Below, one piece after another: positions 6,707-11,006 of a DNA stretch of 11,006 nt. The number at the start of each line of letters is the position of its first letter. Position 1 is the first letter of the stretch. Source of the DNA: an uncultured Actinomycetes bacterium (GTDB lineage Bacteria > Actinomycetota > Actinomycetes > S36-B12); assembly GCA_903918595.1 (NCBI GenBank), contig CAIXFB010000350.1, positions 1-11,006 of the forward strand, given 5' to 3'. Below the pieces are notes generated by a model, which ran no database searches, had not been told where the DNA came from, and was given only the letters and a program-made list of their open reading frames with translations. The translations under genes and the position numbers were made by a program.

Positions 6707-7559
6707 AGGACCCCTCCCCTCGCCAGAACACCACAACACCGGCCACGAGTGCCGTCACCGACCACAGCGCTGCCGCCAGCCAGTTTCCCGCTCCGCCGGG
6801 GGAGTCGTAACTGTGCAACAGCGCATCGCGCATCACCGCGAGGTACACCGCACCCGGGTTGTAGAGGAGGATGCCTTCAATCCACGTGGGAAGGTCGAGC
6901 TGGGCCGCGCGCTCGGTGACGGGAAACATGACCCCTGAGGCAAGCCCCCACAGTCGCAGCACCAGTGGCAGCACTCCGCCGATGTCGGGGGTATGACTGA
7001 GCGCCCGCGCTAGGAGCAGGGCACTGCCCCAGGCGAACGGCACGATGAGCAGAACGGCCACCGGCGCGAGGAGCCAAGACCACGTGATCGGCTCACCTGT
7101 GATCAACAGAACGGCGATCAGAACGGGCAGCGATACGACGAACGCACGCACCTGCTGGATGACCGCCGAGGTCGGGAGCACCACGGCGGGGATGGGCAGC
7201 GATGTGAGCATGCCGCGGTTGGCGGAGATGGAGCGTGAGCCGGACTGCAGTGAGCGACGGATCACCGCGAAGGTGAACACTCCCACTGCCAAGAACCCCA
7301 GGTAGTTCTCTACGGAAGCGCGCGCGCCAAGTAGGACACCGAAGAGCACCCAGTAGGTGACCATGGTGGTGAGCGGATCGAGAATCTCCCAGAGTGGACC
7401 CAGCCGTCGGGCACGATGACCCGCCTGCGTCTTCGCCCGTGCGTACACACGCACAAAATCACGGCGCTGCCACAACGAGCCCAGGTAGTTGGCGAGAGTC
7501 GGTCTGACGCCGACCCGCTGCAGTCCCGAAGCCTGCGCACGCTGCGCAGGACTATCCAT
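6693..7559 (-). CDS. wzm: Polysaccharide ABC exporter permease (Wzm/TagG type)
   Basis: 288 residues from the ATG at 7559, with GAGGGG five bases upstream (plus-strand 7565-7570). The N-terminal amphipathic part has the conserved run LGPLWEILDPLTTMV (53-67), as in ABC-2 polysaccharide permeases (LGxLWxxLxPL). About six membrane segments follow, near residues 63-80, 86-101, 122-152 (possibly re-entrant), 163-184, 195-214 and 262-280. The exporter family's YNPG (233-236) precedes the last segments, and the chain ends in a short cytosolic tail (WRGEGSYGRD). Length is close to the usual 260-290 aa. It forms the inner-membrane channel with the ATPase encoded just downstream, moving a polyprenyl-linked polysaccharide or teichoic-acid-like polymer across the membrane. 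It lies 24 bases after the two-domain glycosyltransferase. The symbol denotes the class; I cannot tell from the sequence whether the polymer is a teichoic acid, capsule or galactan-like chain. Confidence 0.9.
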   Translation of the reverse strand: MDSPAQRAQASGLQRVGVRPTLANYLGSLWQRRDFVRVYARAKTQAGHRARRLGPLWEILDPLTTMVTYWVLFGVLLGARASVENYLGFLAVGVFTFAVIRRSLQSGSRSISANRGMLTSLPIPAVVLPTSAVIQQVRAFVVSLPVLIAVLLITGEPITWSWLLAPVAVLLIVPFAWGSALLLARALSHTPDIGGVLPLVLRLWGLASGVMFPVTERAAQLDLPTWIEGILLYNPGAVYLAVMRDALLHSYDSPGGAGNWLAAALWSVTALVAGVVVFWRGEGSYGRD

Positions 7560-7583
7560 ACAAGCCCCTCACCACCGACACCA

Positions 7584-9233
7584 TCAACCGACAACGGAAG
7601 CATAGGCGGCCAGATGGCCCTCGCACACCTGCGACCAGCGTCGATGTTCGCCCACCCACGCACGTCCCTGGCGGCCGAGATCGCGATGCTCGTCGATCAG
7701 GTCGAACTCCGCAGCCAGTGCCTCGGCATCGCCGGGCGGCACGAATCGAGCGTGGCCACCGGTGGCCTCCCGCAGTGCGGGCAGGTCGCTGGCGATGACC
7801 AGGCGCCCGCGGGCCAGTGCCTCGACCGGCTTGAGCGGGGTGACTAGTCGGGTCACCCGCAGGTCATCGCGCGGGACGACGACGGCATCGAGGGCGTCGT
7901 ACCAGTCTCGCGCCGATGACGCAGCAACACGATCGATCCAGCGAACGCTTCCGTCCGACGGACTCGATGCCTGCAACTCTCGCCGCGCCGGCCCATCGCC
8001 GACGATGACGGCTCCCACGTCACGGCCGGCACTGCGCGCACGTTCGATGGCCGCAAGGAGAGTGGCCAGCCCCTCGAACGAGTGGAGCGATGTGACCGCT
8101 CCCACCCACACACGCTCCGGTGACAAGCCCAGTGCTTGCTGCATGACGCGTTGCGTGCGCGGCTCGGTGAGAAAGGTGTCGTCGACACCGTTCGGCACGA
8201 TCCAGATCCGGTCACGGGGAACTCCGCGGGACGTAATCTCGGCAGCCATCGTGTCGCTCAGGGTGATCACCGCGTCAGCAGCGAGCATCACGTCGGTCTC
8301 CCGCTCGCGTGACCACCGGTACCGATCCGTTGACGACGCCTGATCGTCTCCCCCGTGGCGACAGGCCCAGGAGTCCTCAAGGAAGCCACGCACCTCGTAG
8401 ACGAGCGGGAGATGGAGGGCATCGGCAGCGATCATGGCCGCCTGACCGTTGACGTGATCGGTGGCCGCATGCAGCACGTCGACACCCTGCGCTCGGGCCA
8501 GGCCGGTGAGTCGTCGACCGTACTCCTGCACATCGGACCCGCGCGCACTCAGTAGTCGGCGATAGCGCACTCCGTCGATGACGTCACTGCGTGCGCCAAG
8601 GTAGCCCTGCACGACGGGGAAGCCGAGGCGGGTGATCGCCTGCGCATCGATGCCGCGCGCGCGATGGGTGCGCAGGATCGCGTGGGTGCGCAGGGTGTAG
8701 CCGGCCTGCACGTACGGCAGTGAGTTCTTGACCACGTGCAGCACCCGCAGTGGCCCATGAACTGGCCCATGAACTGGCCCATGCAGTTGCCGCTGCTGTC
8801 GGTCAGCCCGGGGTGCACCTGCGGTAACGACGGTGGGTGCACCATCTCCTGGTGTGTGGCCGAGCTCGTCGCGCAGCGCGCGGGCGCGGCGTAGCACCCG
8901 ATGCGCACGCGCTCGCGCCGCGCGGCCATGTGTGCCCGCAGTCGGCGTCTGCAGCACCCCACGGGCCGTAGCCTCCGCTGCCGTGATCTCTCCCGCAAGC
9001 AGCTCGACTGCCGCGTGGACCGACGCCTGCTGCGGGTCGTCGAGCGACACGAGCCCGAGGAGGCGTCGGGCCTCGGGCAGGTCGTCCCGGGCCACGGCGA
9101 GATCGAGCAAACCCACGACATTCGATCTGTGCGAAGGGAGCAAGACGTTGAGCCGCATCCGGATACGATCAGGCTCGCTTCGCACTCGAACTCCCGCGGC
9201 ACCGATGAGCCAGGGCAGGCTGAGCGCGCGCAT
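7584..9233 (-). CDS. Two-domain protein: helical N-terminus plus GT4 glycosyltransferase
   Basis: 549 residues from the ATG at 9233; a GTG two codons earlier (9239) is equally possible. Another GTG at 9185 has GGGAG five bases upstream and may be the true start. Residue numbers here count from 9239. Residues ~40-128 are Ala/Leu/Arg-rich helices (LLDLAVARDDLPEARRLLG) reminiscent of TPR-like repeats. Residues ~129-163 form a low-complexity linker with HGPVHGPVHGPL. The GT4 domain starts at 165 with LRVLHVVKNSLPYVQAGYTL, similar to the N-terminus of GT4 enzymes found with exosortase-type exopolysaccharide loci and in actinobacteria (SLPxxxxGYTLRTxAIL). Further marks are YEVRGFLEDSW (281-291), IVPNGVD (347-353), VGDGPARRELQ (413-423), and the donor-binding block PLKPVEALARGRLVIASD (468-485). 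It is cytosolic and likely adds a sugar to the growing surface glycan. As first gene of the minus operon it is probably expressed from the divergent region at 9234-9313. Confidence 0.85.
   Translation of the reverse strand: MRALSLPWLIGAAGVRVRSEPDRIRMRLNVLLPSHRSNVVGLLDLAVARDDLPEARRLLGLVSLDDPQQASVHAAVELLAGEITAAEATARGVLQTPTAGTHGRAARARAHRVLRRARALRDELGHTPGDGAPTVVTAGAPRADRQQRQLHGPVHGPVHGPLRVLHVVKNSLPYVQAGYTLRTHAILRTHRARGIDAQAITRLGFPVVQGYLGARSDVIDGVRYRRLLSARGSDVQEYGRRLTGLARAQGVDVLHAATDHVNGQAAMIAADALHLPLVYEVRGFLEDSWACRHGGDDQASSTDRYRWSRERETDVMLAADAVITLSDTMAAEITSRGVPRDRIWIVPNGVDDTFLTEPRTQRVMQQALGLSPERVWVGAVTSLHSFEGLATLLAAIERARSAGRDVGAVIVGDGPARRELQASSPSDGSVRWIDRVAASSARDWYDALDAVVVPRDDLRVTRLVTPLKPVEALARGRLVIASDLPALREATGGHARFVPPGDAEALAAEFDLIDEHRDLGRQGRAWVGEHRRWSQVCEGHLAAYASVVG
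8751..8783. repeat. 12-bp in-frame tandem repeat in the glycosyltransferase linker
   Basis: The unit TGGCCCATGAAC occurs twice perfectly (8751-8762, 8763-8774), followed by nine bases of a third copy (8775-8783). On the coding (minus) strand it gives His-Gly-Pro-Val twice, then His-Gly-Pro-Leu. The 12-base unit keeps the frame, so copy number can change without breaking the gene. Confidence 0.95.
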
Positions 9234-9313
9234 GGCCACACGGTACGCGCGTTCTCATCCAGCTATGGATCGTCAACACGAAGTCGGCGTCCGAGGGGTC
9301 AATCACTAGGGAG
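9234..9313. promoter_or_regulatory. Divergent intergenic region between the minus operon and the epimerase gene
   Basis: These 80 bases separate two divergent gene starts, so promoters for both are expected here or just inside the genes. I can point to a TTGACG on the minus strand (complement of 9271-9276) as a possible -35, but the -10 at the right distance is poor. On the plus strand, TATGGA at 9264-9269 is a weak -10 candidate. A GAGGGG at 9293-9298 and an AGGGAG at 9308-9313 are purine-rich sites ahead of the epimerase. Assignment is tentative. Confidence 0.4.
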
Positions 9314-9319
9314 TTGACG
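9271..9319. repeat. Inverted repeat CGTCAAC / GTTGACG flanking the epimerase start
   Basis: Seven-base arms at 9271-9277 and 9313-9319 are exact reverse complements, 35 bases apart; the right arm contains the TTG start of the epimerase gene. It could be an operator pair or a long-loop mRNA fold covering the start, or chance, since seven-base matches are not rare. Confidence 0.3.
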
Positions 9320-10438
9320 AACCTGTTCGATGTCGAGGTCATGCACGTGGTCGGCGCCCGCCCGAACATGCCGAAGGCCGCTCCTGTGATCCGGGCGCTG
9401 TCGGCGCGCGGAGTGCGCCAGCAGGTCGTCAACACCGGTCAGCACTACCACGACGCAATGTCGGCAGCGATGATGTCCGCCGTGGGGATGCCCACACCGG
9501 ACATCGATCTGGCCGTCGGTTCTGGCAGCCATGCGCTCCAGACAGCAGCCATCCTCTCGGCGATCGAGCCGGTCCTCGTGCAGCACCGTCCGGCTCTCGT
9601 CATCGTGTACGGCGACGTCAACTCCACTCTGGCAGCTGCACTCGCCGCGGTGAAGTTACACATTCCGGTCGCCCATGTAGAAGCGGGACTGCGCAGTCAC
9701 GACACCACCATGCCCGAAGAGATTAACCGTCGCCTCGTCGATCACATGTGCAACCTTCTTCTCGTGACGTCGCCCGATGCATGGCCGAACCTGCGCGCCG
9801 AAGGACTCGCTGACGAGCGCGTGGTCGAGGTGGGCAATCCGATGATTGACTCCGTCGTGCGGGCCCAGCAAGTCGGTGACTTCGCGGCTCGCCGGACCGC
9901 CCTCGGGTTGACGGGCGACTTTGCACTGGCCACCATCCATCGACCCAGCAACGTCGACGATCCCGATGCCGCCGCAGCCATGCTCGCGGTCCTGCGTGAT
10001 ACCGCCATGCGGCTGCCCGTGGTGCTGCCGCTGCATCCGCGTTCGCAGCGGGCCCTCACCACCGCACGCGAGCTGCCCGGCGTGCGCGTCGTCGAACCCC
10101 TCGCCTACTCCGACTTCCTGGCCGCGCTCGAGGGAGCACGGCTGGTCCTGACCGACTCCGGCGGTGTTCAGGAGGAGTCCTCCTATCTGGGCGTGCCGTG
10201 CGTCACCGTGCGCACGACCACCGAACGCCCCGTGACGATCACACATGGCACCAATCGCCTTGCCACCGCGCAGAGCGCAGTCGGTGAAGTTGATGTGATC
10301 CTCGGGTCTGCACCACCCGTTGCCGCCAACATCGCCCTGTGGGACGGTCACGCAGGAGAGCGCATCGCCGACGCCATCACGCACTGGTTGTCGACGGCAC
10401 CGTCGCGTGGCGATGGGATGGAGGCTCGTGATGGATGA
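9314..10438 (+). CDS. wecB: UDP-N-acetylglucosamine 2-epimerase, non-hydrolysing
   Basis: 374 residues. It interconverts UDP-GlcNAc and UDP-ManNAc in the cytosol, supplying ManNAc for surface polymers. Family motifs run in order: GARPNMPKAAPVI (14-26), NTGQHYHDAM (40-49), VYGDVNSTLA (98-107), HVEAGLRS (121-128), PEEINRR (134-140), VGNPMIDS (173-180), IHRPSNVDD (208-216), LPLHPRSQ (238-245), LTDSGGVQEESS (279-290) and TERPVT (303-308). The residues equivalent to E. coli WecB Asp95, Glu117, Glu131 and His213 are present as D101, E123, E135 and H209. Variations from the E. coli type are GARPN for GTRPE and HRPSN for HRREN; similar variants occur in other bacterial lineages. The start is unsettled: TTG at 9314 gives a full first strand but has AGGGAG directly against it, whereas ATG at 9341 would clip that strand. 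The next gene overlaps it by eight bases. The family assignment is very secure. Confidence 0.93.
   Translation: MTNLFDVEVMHVVGARPNMPKAAPVIRALSARGVRQQVVNTGQHYHDAMSAAMMSAVGMPTPDIDLAVGSGSHALQTAAILSAIEPVLVQHRPALVIVYGDVNSTLAAALAAVKLHIPVAHVEAGLRSHDTTMPEEINRRLVDHMCNLLLVTSPDAWPNLRAEGLADERVVEVGNPMIDSVVRAQQVGDFAARRTALGLTGDFALATIHRPSNVDDPDAAAAMLAVLRDTAMRLPVVLPLHPRSQRALTTARELPGVRVVEPLAYSDFLAALEGARLVLTDSGGVQEESSYLGVPCVTVRTTTERPVTITHGTNRLATAQSAVGEVDVILGSAPPVAANIALWDGHAGERIADAITHWLSTAPSRGDGMEARDG
10420..10424 (+). promoter_or_regulatory. Ribosome binding site for the last gene
   Basis: GGAGG inside the 3' end of the epimerase gene, six bases before the ATG at 10431. A GTG at 10428 is only three bases away, so the ATG is preferred. 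Confidence 0.7.
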
Positions 10439-11006
10439 GCTGCGCGAGCCCGACGATCACGCACTCCTCGACGCACTCGAGGAGGCGCGCACACGTGCCG
10501 AGGACGCTGAGCGGTCACTGGCCCGGTTGCAGGGCTCCTTCACGATGACGGTCGGACAACTCGTGATCGATGCCGGGCAGAGTCGCCGGCAGTTGTTCGC
10601 TCTCCCCGTCACCTTGCTGCGCATGCGCCGCTCCCGACGCGCCATGCGTGCTACCGCGATCCAGAGGGTGGCGAGCACCACGGTGCTTGAACCGCGTGAA
10701 GCAAGCCTGCGCGTGGGATCACACCGCCTGCTGCTGCCGCGCCGCTCCGTGACACTCGACACCCTCCCGTCGATCGTGCTGATTGGTCCAGTCGAGTTCG
10801 CCCGCGCATTCGCGGGTCGGGCACATATCAGTCCTGCCTTGCCACACAACGCGAGTGACCTGGTACGCGCGCTGGATCCCGATCTCGTCCTCGTGCATGC
10901 GCACGCAGGCACTCCCGATTCGGTCTGGTTTCCGCTCGGTGAGCCCGGAGAGGCGGTGCGGGAGCGTGCCGTGATCGACGTGCGCGAGACGGCTCGCCGT
11001 CTTGGA
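10431..11006 (+). CDS. Coiled-coil-start protein, probable glycosyltransferase, 3'-truncated
   Basis: The frame is open from the ATG at 10431 to the right edge (192 residues, no stop reached), so the C-terminus is missing. Residues ~9-35 (LLDALEEARTRAEDAERSLARL) look like a short coiled coil. Next comes an amphipathic basic segment, TVGQLVIDAGQSRRQLFALP then TLLRMRRSRR (40-70), a layout I associate with actinobacterial surface-glycan glycosyltransferases that have a peripheral membrane-binding start. From ~113 a Rossmann-like pattern begins: PSIVLIGPVEFARAF, RALDPDLVLVHAHAG (147-160), and ERAVIDVRETARRLG at the edge. No donor-binding motif is visible because that part lies outside the window. 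It overlaps the epimerase gene by eight bases and is presumably co-transcribed with it. A role in the same glycan pathway is inferred from position; the glycosyltransferase call is tentative, the coding call firm. Confidence 0.7.
   Translation, partial: MDELREPDDHALLDALEEARTRAEDAERSLARLQGSFTMTVGQLVIDAGQSRRQLFALPVTLLRMRRSRRAMRATAIQRVASTTVLEPREASLRVGSHRLLLPRRSVTLDTLPSIVLIGPVEFARAFAGRAHISPALPHNASDLVRALDPDLVLVHAHAGTPDSVWFPLGEPGEAVRERAVIDVRETARRLG

Noticed and set aside
9656..9658. TTA codon in the epimerase gene as a possible bldA-type developmental control
   Set aside because: Such control is known for Streptomyces; nothing here points to that genus, and a single TTA is not evidence.
9656..10384. 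Long minus-strand open frame (242 codons) antisense to the epimerase gene
   Set aside because: The epimerase motifs on the plus strand are unmistakable; the antisense product is Gly/His-rich with no motif, a composition artefact.

Overview
The window looks like chromosomal DNA of a high-GC actinobacterium: most codons end in G or C, GTG and TTG starts are common, genes are packed with 4-base overlaps, and several proteins resemble actinobacterial families. I cannot name the genus from the sequence. No rRNA, tRNA, transposase, integrase or CRISPR array was seen.

Layout. (1) Bases 1-882 hold the 3' part of a plus-strand membrane protein gene of visibly lower GC than what follows. (2) Bases 935-4894 are a tight plus-strand operon: a secreted eight-cysteine protein of unknown function, then three P-loop sulfotransferase-superfamily genes. 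The first two are divergent paralogs of each other; the third is a smaller, more canonical sulfotransferase. (3) Bases 4836-9233 are a minus-strand operon. In transcription order it holds a two-domain GT4 glycosyltransferase, a Wzm/TagG-type ABC-2 polysaccharide export permease, a Wzt/TagH-type ATPase without a carbohydrate-binding domain, and a second GT4 glycosyltransferase. Its last gene overlaps the end of the plus operon tail to tail by 59 bp. (4) From 9314 a divergent plus-strand unit starts with a non-hydrolysing UDP-GlcNAc 2-epimerase (WecB/MnaA), followed by a gene running off the right edge. That gene has a coiled-coil start and probably belongs to the glycosyltransferases.

Taken together this is a cell-surface glycan locus. 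The epimerase would supply UDP-ManNAc, the GT4 enzymes would build the chain, and the Wzm/Wzt pair would export it. The sulfotransferases would decorate it, or a related glycolipid or glycoprotein, with sulfate from PAPS. The most notable point is three sulfotransferase-like genes and a secreted Cys-rich protein beside an ABC-exported polysaccharide pathway. This suggests a sulfated surface polymer, which is an inference from gene content. No PAPS-synthesis gene lies in the window.
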